From Rhodococcus sp. IEGM 1381 (GTDB lineage: Bacteria > Actinomycetota > Actinomycetes > Mycobacteriales > Mycobacteriaceae): a stretch of 64,000 nt of DNA. Position numbers and translations under genes: made by a program. The DNA lies in assembly GCF_030056795.1 (NCBI RefSeq), contig NZ_JASHKQ010000001.1, positions 1,984,001 through 2,048,000 of the forward strand, written 5' to 3'. Positions within the stretch are counted from its first letter, which is position 1, and each line of letters begins with the position of its first letter. The notes beneath the pieces were generated by a model that made no database searches, was not told where the DNA came from, and saw only the letters and a program-made list of their open reading frames with translations. Of this stretch, positions 9,963-19,412 are shown piece by piece.

Positions 9963-11150
9963 ATGACCTACTCGCCCGGCAGCCCTGAAAACGGGGGCTC
10001 CAACCCTGGTGGCTACGGCGGAGGCGGACCGTCGTACGGACCGTCCTCCTCGCCGAATCAGCCTCCGTCGCCTGCGCAGGGCCACGGTCAGGGCCAGCCG
10101 TTCCACCAACCGTCGGTATCCAATCCTTTCGGGCCTCCTGTGCCGGGCACCTCGGCGCCCGGCGCGCCTGGGACCTCGGCGCCCGGATCTGCTGCACCCG
10201 AACGTAAGTCGCCCGGATCGGGCCTGACGAACCTGCCGAGGATTCTCACGTTCGTGGTGCTCGGCCTCGGTGTCGTGAACTTCCTGCTCGGATTGCTCGA
10301 TCTCGTCACTGCCGAAGTCAGCTCGGCGCAGGAACTGCCGAGCAGCATCCAAACGTCGTTCAGCACTACGTTCTTCGCTTCCGGTGGCAGCGCGGTGTCG
10401 GTAGCGCTGTTGCTGGCCGCCGGCTTGATCGCCGGCGCGTCGCTGCTGCAGAAGGATGCCAAGAACCAGGCCGTGGTTGCCGCCTTGGCGATCACCGGCT
10501 TCCTGGTACTGGTCTTCCAGTCGTTCAGTCTGCCGAGCGCCGAGGGCAACGAGTTCGCCAGCACCACCAGCTCGCTCGGTATCGGCGCAATCCTGGTGCT
10601 GGTGCTCGGCTTCGTTCAGGCCGCCGCCGCCGTGGTCGCATTGCTGTTCGACGCGGGCATCGTCAAGGCACCTGCCCCCAAGCCCGCGGGCTACGGCAGT
10701 CAGAACCAGCAGGCCGGCTACGGCCAGCAGAACCCGTACAACGCGCCCACGACATCGTTCGGTGGGCCGTCGCAGCCCCAGAACTACAGCAATCCGCCGT
10801 CGTACGGGCAGGCTCCGGGAGCTCCCTCGAACTACGGTCAGGCTCCGAGTGGACAGGCGTCGGGTCAGCATTCGTACAACCCAGGTGGGCAGCCGGCGTA
10901 CGGCGGTCAATCCGCGCCCAACACCTCGCCGCAGGGCGGCTACTCACCGCCGCCGTACACCGGTCCGGGAACTCCCGCCGCGGGGCAGGCGTACCCCCCG
11001 AATCAGTATCAGTACGGTCAGCCGTCGGGCTACGGCCAGCCCCCGGTGAAGCCCGAGGAGTCCGCATCGGGCGATCAGTCGACGCCCTACGGCGCGCCCA
11101 CACAGTCGTTCGGCGCCACGCCCGCAGTCGACGACGAGAAGCGCGACTGA
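9963..11150 (+). CDS. DUF5336 membrane protein, homologue of M. tuberculosis Rv0954
   Basis: 395 residues from ATG 9963, preceded by GAGGAGA. Three parts are visible: a Gly/Pro/Ser/Gln-rich N-terminus (about 1-85), four hydrophobic segments (about 92-240), and a long Tyr/Gly/Gln/Pro-rich C-terminal tail with repeated YGQ/SYGQAPG units. This is the layout of Rv0954, the 34-kDa antigen-like protein, and the gene sits in the same place between sucCD and perM. Work on mycobacteria links the Rv0954 group to cell division, but nothing in this sequence shows a biochemical activity. The low-complexity tail is probably disordered and cytoplasmic. Confidence 0.82.
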   Translation: MTYSPGSPENGGSNPGGYGGGGPSYGPSSSPNQPPSPAQGHGQGQPFHQPSVSNPFGPPVPGTSAPGAPGTSAPGSAAPERKSPGSGLTNLPRILTFVVLGLGVVNFLLGLLDLVTAEVSSAQELPSSIQTSFSTTFFASGGSAVSVALLLAAGLIAGASLLQKDAKNQAVVAALAITGFLVLVFQSFSLPSAEGNEFASTTSSLGIGAILVLVLGFVQAAAAVVALLFDAGIVKAPAPKPAGYGSQNQQAGYGQQNPYNAPTTSFGGPSQPQNYSNPPSYGQAPGAPSNYGQAPSGQASGQHSYNPGGQPAYGGQSAPNTSPQGGYSPPPYTGPGTPAAGQAYPPNQYQYGQPSGYGQPPVKPEESASGDQSTPYGAPTQSFGATPAVDDEKRD

Positions 11151-11166
11151 TTCTGGCATCACATCC

Positions 11167-11203
11167 AGCTTCGCGGCGCGCCTGACCGGCGTGCCGCGAA
11201 GTT
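11167..11203. terminator. Strong hairpin after the Rv0954 homologue
   Basis: A 16-bp stem (11167-11182 with 11188-11203) with two wobble pairs and a 5-base loop lies between two codirectional membrane-protein genes. No T run follows, so this may be a terminator or an RNA-processing or stability hairpin. The outer arm ends in CGAAGTT, a core shared with other hairpins here. Confidence 0.6.
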
Positions 11204-11221
11204 GATGCGACTCTCGTTGCG

Positions 11222-12661
11222 ATGAGCGATCTATTGAACCGAGACACTCGACGCGCGGCCGCGAGGACTGCCCGGGTCGGCACCGGGCCTACCCCGGACC
11301 AGTCGCGCATGCTTGCCGCCGTGGCGTTCAAGACCTCCGGGCTGGTCGTGGTGATCGCCACCACCCTCGTTCTGCTCACTCTCGTCTCGGTGAACAGTGA
11401 TCTCACCGGAACCCTCGGAGCGATCGCCGGCACGTGGTTTGCCGTGCATCTGGTTCCCCTGACCATCGGCGGTACGTCCCTCGGTGTCGCACCACTACTG
11501 CCGACCCTGATCATCGGCTGGTCCGTTGCCCGCACCGTCCACCGCGCGGTGGATCCGGACACCGAACGCCGCATGGTTCGATGGGTGTTCGCCGCCTCGA
11601 TGGCCGGCCCGCTCGCCGTCACCGCTATCGCCTTGGCCGTTGCCGGGGACGCGTCCACCGTTATCGGCCTGTCGAGCCCCAATGCTCTCGCGGCTTTCTC
11701 CTGGGTAGCCGGCGTGCACGCGGCTGCGTCCGGAACCGGGTTGATCCTTGCGCGCTGGGATTCCCAGGTCCTCCGCCGCGGTCTCCCGGAATGGGTTCGT
11801 GCCCTCGTCGCACCGTTCGTGCGCGCACTGTCGATCCTCGTCGCAGGTGGCGCGGCCGTGGTTCTGCTCGCCCTGCTCGCCTCCTGGGAAACCGTCGGTG
11901 CATTGGTCGAAGGTGGCCGAGATGTCGTCGGAATGCTCGGCCTGACTGTCCTGTCGGTGCTCTACCTCCCCAACGTCTTGATCGGCGCGCTCGCGGTGGC
12001 GACCGGGTCCACAGCTGGTTTCGGCGACGCATCGGTGAGCCTCTTCGCGACGAGTGGTGGCCCGCTTCCGCCGTTGCCGATCCTGGCCGTCCTCCCTGAA
12101 GGGCCTGCGCAGACGATCTGGGTCGTCATGCTCGCCGTCCCGATCGGTGCGGGGCTGTTGCTCGGCCGAGACTGCGCCATCCGCAGCGCCGACATCCAGG
12201 TAGCAGTGTCTTCGGTGTGGGTGGTGGCAGCTGCTGCCGGAGTACTCGCAGCCCTGTTCGGATACGCCGCAGGTGGAAGCCTCGGCACCTTCGGAACCGT
12301 CGAGGTGACCGTCTGGAGCTTCGGACTGTTGACCTTCGCATGGCTCGCCGTCGCGGGCACGATATCCGCGGCCATCGTCGTGTGGCGTCGAGCAGAACCC
12401 GAACCCGAACCCGACGAACCGACCCCGGTGGTGGTGCCCGCCGCCGAGGTGGCGATCGAAGCTGCTCCCGCCGAGCAAAAGGCAGACGATCACGTCGAGG
12501 AGGTCGTCGAGGCCGAGGTCGTGGACGAACTTCCGGCCGAGCCAGCCCAGGAACCGACTGCTGAGCCGGCGGTCGATGCCGATAACGACGAACCGTTGGA
12601 CGCCGAGATCGTCGCCCCACCCGGGGACAAGGACGCCGCGGAGGACGGACCTGCCCGGTAG
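11222..12661 (+). CDS. perM: PerM-like DUF6350 integral membrane protein
   Basis: 479 residues from ATG 11222. A charged N-terminus is followed by about eight to ten hydrophobic segments up to residue 390 and then an unusual acidic Pro/Glu/Ala-rich tail of about 90 residues. Position between the Rv0954 homologue and purN equals Rv0955 (PerM), which in M. tuberculosis is needed for persistence and stabilises the divisome under magnesium limitation; that role is inherited by homology and synteny, not visible here. The acidic tail could bind cations or partner proteins. Confidence 0.8.
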   Translation: MSDLLNRDTRRAAARTARVGTGPTPDQSRMLAAVAFKTSGLVVVIATTLVLLTLVSVNSDLTGTLGAIAGTWFAVHLVPLTIGGTSLGVAPLLPTLIIGWSVARTVHRAVDPDTERRMVRWVFAASMAGPLAVTAIALAVAGDASTVIGLSSPNALAAFSWVAGVHAAASGTGLILARWDSQVLRRGLPEWVRALVAPFVRALSILVAGGAAVVLLALLASWETVGALVEGGRDVVGMLGLTVLSVLYLPNVLIGALAVATGSTAGFGDASVSLFATSGGPLPPLPILAVLPEGPAQTIWVVMLAVPIGAGLLLGRDCAIRSADIQVAVSSVWVVAAAAGVLAALFGYAAGGSLGTFGTVEVTVWSFGLLTFAWLAVAGTISAAIVVWRRAEPEPEPDEPTPVVVPAAEVAIEAAPAEQKADDHVEEVVEAEVVDELPAEPAQEPTAEPAVDADNDEPLDAEIVAPPGDKDAAEDGPAR

Positions 12662-12743
12662 TCGGTGTGTGGGGCGCAGCGACTAGGCTTTCTGCTGGCT
12701 CGAACGATCCCCTCGATACCTCAGGAGTAGTGCGCTGACTGCC

Positions 12744-13358
12744 TTGCGTGAGACACCCGCGCGGGTCGTCGTCCTCGCGTCGGGGACCGGCTCGCTGCTG
12801 CAGTCGCTCGTCGATGCGACGGTGACCGAGAATTATCCCGCGCGCATCGTCGCCGTCGGAGTCGATCGGGACTGCGACGCAGTCCGGCGTGCGGACGAGG
12901 CCGGGATACCGCACTTTCGGATCGGGCTGCGGGACTATGCCGATCGTGCCGAGTGGGATGTTGCGCTCACCGATGCTGCCTCGAGCTTCGAGCCGGATCT
13001 GGTCGTCACCGCGGGCTTCATGAAGATTCTCGGCGAGCGATTTCTCGAGGACTTCGCCGGACGTATCGTCAACACTCACCCCGCGCTCCTGCCGTCGTTT
13101 CCGGGTGCGCACGCCGTTCGGGATGCACTCGATCACGGCGTCAAACTGACCGGTTCGACGGTTCATCTGGTCGATTCCGGCGTCGATACCGGGCCGATCC
13201 TGGCGCAGGAAGCCGTTCCCGTTCTCGACGACGACGACGAAGCCGCGTTGCACGAACGCATCAAGACTGTCGAGCGACGGTTGCTGGTCGATGTGATCGC
13301 AGCCATGGCCACCACAGGTGTCACCTCCGATGGACGAAAGGCTCAGATAATCCGATGA
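12744..13358 (+). CDS. purN: Phosphoribosylglycinamide formyltransferase 1
   Basis: 204 residues from TTG 12744. PurN transfers formyl from 10-formyl-THF to GAR in purine synthesis. The nucleotide-binding start [15 protein letters not shown] and the catalytic trio N110, H112 ([15 protein letters not shown]) and D148 ([11 protein letters not shown]) are intact. The start is uncertain: AGGAG at 12723-12727 is spaced well for an in-frame CTG at 12735 (which would encode [13 protein letters not shown]) and poorly for TTG 12744. The stop overlaps the purH ATG (ATGA), indicating translational coupling. Corresponds to Rv0956. Confidence 0.95.
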   Translation: MRETPARVVVLASGTGSLLQSLVDATVTENYPARIVAVGVDRDCDAVRRADEAGIPHFRIGLRDYADRAEWDVALTDAASSFEPDLVVTAGFMKILGERFLEDFAGRIVNTHPALLPSFPGAHAVRDALDHGVKLTGSTVHLVDSGVDTGPILAQEAVPVLDDDDEAALHERIKTVERRLLVDVIAAMATTGVTSDGRKAQIIR

Positions 13359-14911
13359 GTGAACGTAAAGCAGTGCGCCGCGCACTGGTCAGCGTCTACG
13401 ACAAGACCGGACTGATCGAACTGGCGACCGGCTTGCACGGCGCGGGCGTCGCTTTGGTGTCCACCGGATCGACGGCGAGCAAGATCGCCGACGCCGGAAT
13501 CCCGGTGACCAAGGTCGAGGACCTCACCGGATTTCCCGAGACCCTCGAGGGACGCGTCAAGACACTGCATCCTCGGGTACACGCCGGAGTGCTCGCCGAT
13601 ACCCGTAAGCCCGAACATCTCTCGCAGCTGGAAGAGCTGGGCATCGAAGCGTTCGAGCTCGTCGTGGTGAACCTGTATCCGTTCACCGAGACCGTCGCCA
13701 GTGGTGCGACGCCCGACGAATGCGTCGAGCAGATCGACATCGGCGGACCGTCGATGGTGCGTGCCGCGGCCAAGAACCACCCGTCGGTTGCCGTGGTTGT
13801 CGACCCCAACCGTTACGAGGACGTGCTGACTGCCGTCGCAGGTGGCGGATTCACCCTCGCCGAGCGGACTTCGCTTGCAGCGCAGGCATTTCAGCACACC
13901 GCTGCCTACGACGTCGCGGTGGCGTCGTGGATGAGTAGTGTGCTGGTCGAGTCCGAGTCCGAGTCCTCGTTCCCCGAGTGGATCGGCGGAACCTGGGACC
14001 GTGCGGCCGTGCTTCGCTACGGCGAGAACCCGCACCAGGCTGCGGCGCTGTACGTCGATCCTGCGGGCACGGGCATCGCGCAGGCGGAGCAGATGCACGG
14101 TAAAGAGATGTCGTACAACAACTTCACCGATTCCGACGCGGCCTGGCGGGCGGCCTTCGATCATGCCGAACCCACCGTCGCGATCATCAAGCACGCGAAC
14201 CCGTGCGGCATCGCCGTCGGCAAAGACATCGCGGAGGCGCATCGCAAGGCGCACGCATGTGATCCGGTGAGCGCATACGGTGGCGTCATCGCAGCCAACC
14301 GTGAGATCACCGTCGAGATGGCCGAGCAGGTTGCCGAGATCTTCACCGAGGTCATCATCGCGCCGTCCTACGCCGACGGTGCCCTCGGAGTATTGCAGCG
14401 CAAGAAGAACATTCGCGTCCTTCTGGCGGAGGCACCGCCCACGTCCGGCGTCGAGCTCAAGCCGATTTCGGGCGGCGCATTGCTGCAGCAGCGCGACGTA
14501 CTCGACGCAGACGGCGACAATCCGGCCAACTGGACACTCGCGGCCGGCGAACCTGCTGACGAGCAGACTCTGAAGGATCTCGAATTCGCTTGGCGCGCAG
14601 GAAGAGCCGTCAAGTCGAACGCGATTCTGCTCGCCCACGACGGTGCGTCGGTCGGCGTCGGAATGGGCCAGGTCAACCGCGTCGACGCGGCCCATCTCGC
14701 CGTGCAGCGGGCCGGGGATCGCGCCGCCGGTTCGGTGGCGTCCTCCGATGCCTTCTTCCCGTTCCCCGACGGTTTGCAGGTCCTGATGAGTGCAGGCGTC
14801 AAAGCGGTTGTGCAGCCGGGTGGTTCGGTGCGCGACAACGAAGTGATCGCTGCCGCACAGGACGCAGGCGTGACGCTGTACCTGACGGGTTCGCGGCACT
14901 TCGCTCACTAG
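13355..14911 (+). CDS. purH: Bifunctional AICAR transformylase / IMP cyclohydrolase
   Basis: 518 residues from ATG 13355, overlapping the purN stop by four bases. The N-terminal MGS-like IMP cyclohydrolase domain ([16 protein letters not shown] ... [24 protein letters not shown]) spans about residues 1-190 and the AICAR transformylase domain the remainder, including the [11 protein letters not shown] motif and the terminal [10 protein letters not shown] stretch. It completes the last two steps to IMP. The longer frame open from 12953 is just the antisense-free extension through purN and is not the start. Downstream it converges on the DUF559 gene with a long inverted repeat between them. Confidence 0.97.
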   Translation: MSERKAVRRALVSVYDKTGLIELATGLHGAGVALVSTGSTASKIADAGIPVTKVEDLTGFPETLEGRVKTLHPRVHAGVLADTRKPEHLSQLEELGIEAFELVVVNLYPFTETVASGATPDECVEQIDIGGPSMVRAAAKNHPSVAVVVDPNRYEDVLTAVAGGGFTLAERTSLAAQAFQHTAAYDVAVASWMSSVLVESESESSFPEWIGGTWDRAAVLRYGENPHQAAALYVDPAGTGIAQAEQMHGKEMSYNNFTDSDAAWRAAFDHAEPTVAIIKHANPCGIAVGKDIAEAHRKAHACDPVSAYGGVIAANREITVEMAEQVAEIFTEVIIAPSYADGALGVLQRKKNIRVLLAEAPPTSGVELKPISGGALLQQRDVLDADGDNPANWTLAAGEPADEQTLKDLEFAWRAGRAVKSNAILLAHDGASVGVGMGQVNRVDAAHLAVQRAGDRAAGSVASSDAFFPFPDGLQVLMSAGVKAVVQPGGSVRDNEVIAAAQDAGVTLYLTGSRHFAH

Positions 14912-14920
14912 CCCCTGGTG

Positions 14921-14979
14921 CCGAGCTCGAAGTTATGGATGGATTTCTGGAGAAATCCGTCCATAACTTCGAGCTCGGC
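14921..14979. repeat. Type A inverted repeat, purH/DUF559 convergent junction
   Basis: A 26-bp near-perfect inverted repeat (arms 14921-14946 and 14954-14979, one G-U type mismatch, 7-base loop) lies immediately after purH and touches the stop codon of the convergent DUF559 gene. The arm contains CTCGAAGTTATGGA. Position suggests a bidirectional terminator, though no U-run follows. A second copy with nearly the same arm lies at 15964-16021 on the other side of the DUF559 gene. Confidence 0.85.
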
Positions 14980-15842
14980 TAGACCTTTGCCCCCGCGGCG
15001 CGCAATTTGTCGCGAACCCGCGCTGCGACGCCCCACGGATCGGTGCGCAGTTGCAGTGCGCTCACCCTGATCACGGTCCAGCCGAGTGCCTCGAGTAAGT
15101 GTTGACGCTCGATGTCCCAGGCTCGCTGCCTTTCGTCGGACCAGTGCTGCTCGCCGTCGTACTCCACCGCGACTTTCCAGCGTGCCCATCCGATGTCGAT
15201 GCGTGCGAACACTCTGCCGTCGGACCCCACCACCTCGATCTGGGTTTGCGGTCGAGGCAGGCCGGCGGCCATCAGTGCCAGTCTGGTGCGTGTCTCCTGC
15301 GGTGATTCGGCGCCGGCATCGACGACGTCGAGCACTTTCCTCAACTGGACGATCCCGCGAGCCCCGCCATGACGTTCGGCAAGCCGGGTGATGTCCGAGA
15401 TGCCTACCCCGGTCGCACGACACAGTGCATCCAGGCGCGCCACAGCGGAACCGAAGGGTGCACGACGCCCCAGATCGTAGGCAGTTCGGGCGGCAGTGGT
15501 GACGATCAACCCGTCGATAGTCTCGATTTCGTTCGGTGCCAGCTCGTCGAAGCCGATCCGAAGCCCGTCGAACTTCCGTCTGTGTTCAGCCCAGATGAGC
15601 TCGGCATCGTGGTCTGCCGAGATCCAGCCCGATCCGTGGATTGCCGCGGCACTGACGCCGGAGACCACTCCCTTGCCTCGGGAGAACAACCACGCTGCTC
15701 TGGCTTTGGTCGGCGCATCCAGTTCGCAGCCCGGGTCGATGTAAACGTCACGATAGATGCGACGGAAGTGATGTCGCAGGTCTTGGCGGGTGACCAATCC
15801 GTTGGCCATAGCCTCGGATCCGACGAACGGTGCGCTGTCCAT
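14979..15842 (-). CDS. DUF559 (Vsr-like endonuclease fold) protein with AbiEi-type N-terminus
   Basis: 287 residues from ATG 15842 (ATG 15809 is an alternative). The N-terminal part (LVTRQDLRHHFRRIYRDVYI, ... RAAWLFSRGKGVVSGVSAAAIHG) resembles the winged-helix domain of AbiEi-like antitoxins; the C-terminal part (IDIGWARWKVAVEYDGEQHW ... ALGWTVIRVSALQL) is DUF559, related to Vsr and other PD-(D/E)xK nucleases, with the Asp, Glu and Gln/His positions retained. Such genes are common and often multicopy in Rhodococcus and Mycobacterium, but their role is not established. No AbiEii-type toxin or methylase is adjacent. It interrupts the conserved purH to Rv0958 order and is bracketed by two related inverted repeats. 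Confidence 0.75.
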   Translation of the reverse strand: MDSAPFVGSEAMANGLVTRQDLRHHFRRIYRDVYIDPGCELDAPTKARAAWLFSRGKGVVSGVSAAAIHGSGWISADHDAELIWAEHRRKFDGLRIGFDELAPNEIETIDGLIVTTAARTAYDLGRRAPFGSAVARLDALCRATGVGISDITRLAERHGGARGIVQLRKVLDVVDAGAESPQETRTRLALMAAGLPRPQTQIEVVGSDGRVFARIDIGWARWKVAVEYDGEQHWSDERQRAWDIERQHLLEALGWTVIRVSALQLRTDPWGVAARVRDKLRAAGAKV

Positions 15843-15963
15843 CCATGCACAGTGGCATCGGATTCATGCGAAAAGTGGGCCGAGCGCTGGCTGTGGATGA
15901 ACAAAATAGTTGTCCACAGTTACAAAGCTGTGCTCGACTTCGGGCTTAGGTGTGCATCGACCG

Positions 15964-16021
15964 CCGAACTCGAAGTTATGGACGGAATTTGCCCGATTTA
16001 TGTCCATAACTTCGAGTTGGG
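15964..16021. repeat. Type A inverted repeat, second copy, in a divergent promoter region
   Basis: Arms of 20 bases (15964-15983 and 16002-16021, one mismatch, 18-base loop) contain the same CTCGAAGTTATGGAC core as the copy at 14921-14979. It lies 121 bases upstream of the DUF559 start and 58 bases upstream of the AAA ATPase start, where both genes diverge, so it cannot be a terminator for either of them. Confidence 0.8.
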
Positions 16022-16079
16022 CGGGACGGGAACTCCGCTCTCGATGGCAGCAATTGCCAAACGCTCGTAGCGTGGAGAA

Positions 16080-17465
16080 GTGACCTCTACCAAACCTGGC
16101 ATCTCCACTCTCGGCGAACTCAAGGCATCCGGACATCGGCAGCGGTCGATCAAGGAGGAGTTGCGGGAGAATCTTCTGAAGGCATTGCGTGACGGCGACG
16201 ATCCGTGGCCGGGGATCGTCGGCTTCGGCTCCACTGTGTTGCCGCAATTCGAGCGTGCGATTCTGGCCGGTCACGACGTGGTTCTGCTCGGCGAGCGTGG
16301 TCAGGGCAAGACGCGACTGCTGCGCACCCTGAATCTGCTGCTCGACGAGTGGGTGCCGGTGATCGCCGGAGCCGAACTCGGGGAACATCCGTACGAGCCG
16401 ATCACGCCTGCCAGTATTCGTAAAGCCGGAGAACTCGGCGACGACCTGCCTGTCGAGTGGCGGCACCGCAGCGAGCGATACGCCGAGAAGCTCGCCACCC
16501 CGGATACGTCGGTGGCCGACCTCGTCGGCGATGTCGATCCGGTGAAGGTGGCCGAGGGCCGCAGCCTCGGCGACCCGGAGACCATTCACTTCGGGCTCGT
16601 TCCGCGCAGCCATCGCGGCATCGTGGCGATCAACGAGCTACCGGACCTCGCCGAGCGCATCCAGGTCTCGCTGCTCAACGTCATGGAAGAGCGCGACATC
16701 CAGGTCCGCGGCTACACCCTCCGGCTGCCACTCGACGTCATGCTGGTGGCGAGCGCCAACCCCGAGGACTACACCAATCGCGGACGCATCATCACCCCGC
16801 TCAAGGACCGCTTCGGTGCCGAGATCAGGACGCACTACCCCCTCGAACTGGACGACGAAGTAGCCGTCATCGATCAGGAAGCGGATCTTCAGGCCGCCGT
16901 CCCGACCTACCTGCTCGAGGTGCTCGCTCGCTTCACTCGACTGCTGCGGGAGTCGCCGTCGGTGGACCAGCGCTCCGGCGTCTCCGCTCGATTCGCGATC
17001 GCGGCCGCCGAAACCATTGCTGCCGCAGCCGTTCACCGGGCCGCGATACTCGGCGAGGCCGAGCCCGTGGCCCGGCCCGTCGATCTCGGCACCATCATCG
17101 AGGTGCTGCGCGGCAAGGTCGAATTCGAGTCCGGCGAGGAAGGACGCGAAATCGAAGTTCTCGAGCACATGCTGCGCCGCGCGACGGCGGATACCGTTCG
17201 AGCACATCTCGGCGGCATCAACCTCGCAGCGCTGGTGACAGCGGTCGAGACGGGCGAGCCGATCGTGACCGGCGACCGGATCACCGCCAAAGCTCTGCTC
17301 GACGAGCTACCCGACGTCGAGGTCATCGGCGACATCCACGAGCGGCTGAACGCGACCTCGGACGGCGAGAAGGCAGCCGCGGTCGAACTCGCGCTCGAAG
17401 GTCTCTACCTCGCGCGCCGGATCTCCAAGGACCCGGACGACGACGGTCAGACGGTGTACAGCTGA
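16080..17465 (+). CDS. MoxR/ChlI-type AAA+ ATPase (Rv0958 homologue)
   Basis: 461 residues from GTG 16080 with GGAGA upstream. The Walker A is GERGQGKTRLL (71-81), and the Walker B-like HRGIVAINELPDL lies near 180, followed by sensor-like ASANPEDYTNRGRI. The sequence belongs to the magnesium-chelatase ChlI/MoxR AAA+ group, which typically works as a chaperone or remodelling ATPase with a von Willebrand A partner. The stop overlaps the start of the VWA gene (TGATG), so the two are translationally coupled. The pair matches Rv0958-Rv0959. No chlorophyll or cobalamin synthesis genes are nearby, so a true metal chelatase role is unlikely. Confidence 0.88.
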   Translation: MTSTKPGISTLGELKASGHRQRSIKEELRENLLKALRDGDDPWPGIVGFGSTVLPQFERAILAGHDVVLLGERGQGKTRLLRTLNLLLDEWVPVIAGAELGEHPYEPITPASIRKAGELGDDLPVEWRHRSERYAEKLATPDTSVADLVGDVDPVKVAEGRSLGDPETIHFGLVPRSHRGIVAINELPDLAERIQVSLLNVMEERDIQVRGYTLRLPLDVMLVASANPEDYTNRGRIITPLKDRFGAEIRTHYPLELDDEVAVIDQEADLQAAVPTYLLEVLARFTRLLRESPSVDQRSGVSARFAIAAAETIAAAAVHRAAILGEAEPVARPVDLGTIIEVLRGKVEFESGEEGREIEVLEHMLRRATADTVRAHLGGINLAALVTAVETGEPIVTGDRITAKALLDELPDVEVIGDIHERLNATSDGEKAAAVELALEGLYLARRISKDPDDDGQTVYS

Positions 17466-19411
17466 TGCGTCGCTCCAGATACGGGCGGTATCACGACGGG
17501 CCGGATCCCCTTGCACCACCGGTGGATCTGCGCGAGGCGCTCGACGCCATCGGCGAGGATGTGCTCGAGGGCGCGTCGCCGCGTCGGGCATTGCAGGAGA
17601 TGCTGCGGCGTGGGACGAAGAACATGCGTGGGCTCGACGACCTGGCCGCTCAGGCCGCCAAGCGGCGACGAGACCTGTTGAAGAAGAACAACCTCGACGG
17701 CACCCTGCAGGAGGTGCGTGAGCTGCTGGACAAGGCTGTGCTCGAGGAGCGCAAGGCGTTGGCGCGTGCCCTCGACGATGATGCGCGGTTCCAGGAGATG
17801 CAGATCGGCGATCTCTCACCGTCCACTGCCCAAGCGGTGCAGGAGCTTTCGGACTACGACTGGCGTTCGTCGGAGGGGCGAGAGAACTACGAGAAGATCA
17901 AGGACCTGCTCGGACGCGAAATGCTCGATCAGCGTTTTGCGGGCATGAAGCAGGCCCTCGAAGGTGCCACCGACGAGGACCGCCAGGCCATCAGCGAGAT
18001 GTTGAAGGACCTCAACGAATTGCTCGACGCCCACAACAAGGGTGAGGACACCGACGAGCAATTCGACGAGTTCATGAACAAGCACGGTCAGCACTTCCCG
18101 GAGAACCCGAAGAACGTCGACGAGTTGCTGGACTCGCTCGCGCAGCGGGCCGCGGCGGCGCAGCGGCTGCGTAACTCTCTGACCCCCGAGCAGCGGGCCG
18201 AGTTGGATGCATTGGCGCAGCAGGCTTTCGGTGACTCGAACCTGCTCAGTCAGCTCGATCAACTCGATCAGAACCTGCAGCAGGCACGGCCCGGTGAGGA
18301 CTGGGACGGCTCGCAGAACTTCCGCGGCGAGAACGGTATGGGTCTGGGCGACGGCACCGGCGCACTTCAGGACATCGCCGATCTCGAGAATTTGGGAAAC
18401 CAACTCTCGCAGCAGTACAACGGAGCTGCCCTCGACGACATCGACGCCGATGCTCTGCTGAAGCAACTCGGGCCGGAGGCTGCGGCCGATGCGCGGATGC
18501 TCTCGGAGCTCGAAAAGGCTCTGCAGCAGCAGGGATTCATGGACAAGGGTGCCGACGGGCAATGGCGTCTGTCACCCAAGGCAATGCGTCAGCTGGGGCA
18601 GTCCGCGCTCAAGGACGTCGCGGGAAAGTTGTCTCGACGCGGCGGCGAGCGGGACACTCGCAAGGCGGGTGCGATGGGCGAGCCGACGGGAGCGTCGCGG
18701 GCGTGGGAGTTCGGCGACACCGAACCGTGGGATGTCACGCGCACGGTCAACAACGCGGTACTGCGCTCGGCGGCAACAGGATCGGGTTTTCCGGTGCAGC
18801 TGCAGGTGACCGATGTCGAGATCAGCGAGACCGAGACTCGAACGCAGGCGGCCGTGGCCCTGCTGGTCGATACCTCGTTCTCGATGGTGATGGACGGCCG
18901 TTGGGTGCCGATGAAGCGCACCGCACTGGCTCTCAATCACCTCGTCAGCACCAGGTTTCGCGGAGACGATCTGCAACTGATCGGATTCGGCAGGCACGCA
19001 AAGACATTGACGGCGTCGGAGCTGGCGGGGTTGGATGGTGCCTACGATCAGGGCACCAATCTGCACCACGCACTGATGTTGGCAGTACGGCATCTGCGGC
19101 GTTATCCCAACGCACAGCCGGTGGTCCTGATCGTCACCGACGGTGAGCCGACTGCTCATCTCGAGCCGGACGGCCATGCGTACTTCGACTACCCGCCGTC
19201 CTCCAAGACATTGGGACTGACCGTTCGCGAGCTCGATACCGTCGCGAAACTCGGTGCGCAGGTGACGATCTTCCGGCTCGGTGACGACCCCGGCCTGGCC
19301 AGAGTTGTCGACAAGATGGCCGAACGAGTGGGCGGGCGAGTCATCGCGCCGGACCTGGACGGGCTGGGTGCTGCGGTGGTGAGCGACTACCTCAAGCGTC
19401 GGCGGTCCTAG
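17465..19411 (+). CDS. VWA domain protein, partner of the MoxR/ChlI-type ATPase (Rv0959 homologue)
   Basis: 648 residues from ATG 17465, overlapping the ATPase stop by one base. The first two thirds are charged, Gln/Leu/Asp-rich and predicted largely helical. The C-terminal von Willebrand A domain begins near residue 460 and has a complete MIDAS: DTSFS near 468, the central Thr in the DQGTN segment, and the Asp of VTDGEPT. By analogy with other MoxR-VWA pairs, it should bind a client via Mg2+ and work with the upstream ATPase. The client is unknown. It converges on the DUF1707 gene with a one-base gap, leaving no room for an intergenic terminator. Confidence 0.88.
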   Translation: MRRSRYGRYHDGPDPLAPPVDLREALDAIGEDVLEGASPRRALQEMLRRGTKNMRGLDDLAAQAAKRRRDLLKKNNLDGTLQEVRELLDKAVLEERKALARALDDDARFQEMQIGDLSPSTAQAVQELSDYDWRSSEGRENYEKIKDLLGREMLDQRFAGMKQALEGATDEDRQAISEMLKDLNELLDAHNKGEDTDEQFDEFMNKHGQHFPENPKNVDELLDSLAQRAAAAQRLRNSLTPEQRAELDALAQQAFGDSNLLSQLDQLDQNLQQARPGEDWDGSQNFRGENGMGLGDGTGALQDIADLENLGNQLSQQYNGAALDDIDADALLKQLGPEAAADARMLSELEKALQQQGFMDKGADGQWRLSPKAMRQLGQSALKDVAGKLSRRGGERDTRKAGAMGEPTGASRAWEFGDTEPWDVTRTVNNAVLRSAATGSGFPVQLQVTDVEISETETRTQAAVALLVDTSFSMVMDGRWVPMKRTALALNHLVSTRFRGDDLQLIGFGRHAKTLTASELAGLDGAYDQGTNLHHALMLAVRHLRRYPNAQPVVLIVTDGEPTAHLEPDGHAYFDYPPSSKTLGLTVRELDTVAKLGAQVTIFRLGDDPGLARVVDKMAERVGGRVIAPDLDGLGAAVVSDYLKRRRS

Positions 19412-19412
19412 C

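Noticed and set aside
12953-14911. A 652-residue open frame spanning purN and purH
   Set aside because: Only the part from ATG 13355 matches PurH; the first 134 codons are an out-of-frame reading of purN.
14979-15842. AbiE type IV toxin-antitoxin system
   Set aside because: The N-terminus resembles AbiEi but there is no AbiEii nucleotidyltransferase gene next to it; the C-terminus is DUF559.
16457-19411. A 984-residue open frame covering the ATPase and VWA genes
   Set aside because: The upstream third is Arg/Gly/His-rich noise from the ATPase gene; the VWA protein starts at ATG 17465 with a coupled TGATG overlap.
16080-19411. Magnesium or cobalt chelatase for tetrapyrrole synthesis
   Set aside because: The ChlI-like ATPase and VWA pair has no ChlH/CobN subunit or tetrapyrrole genes nearby, and the same pair is widespread in actinobacteria as Rv0958-Rv0959.
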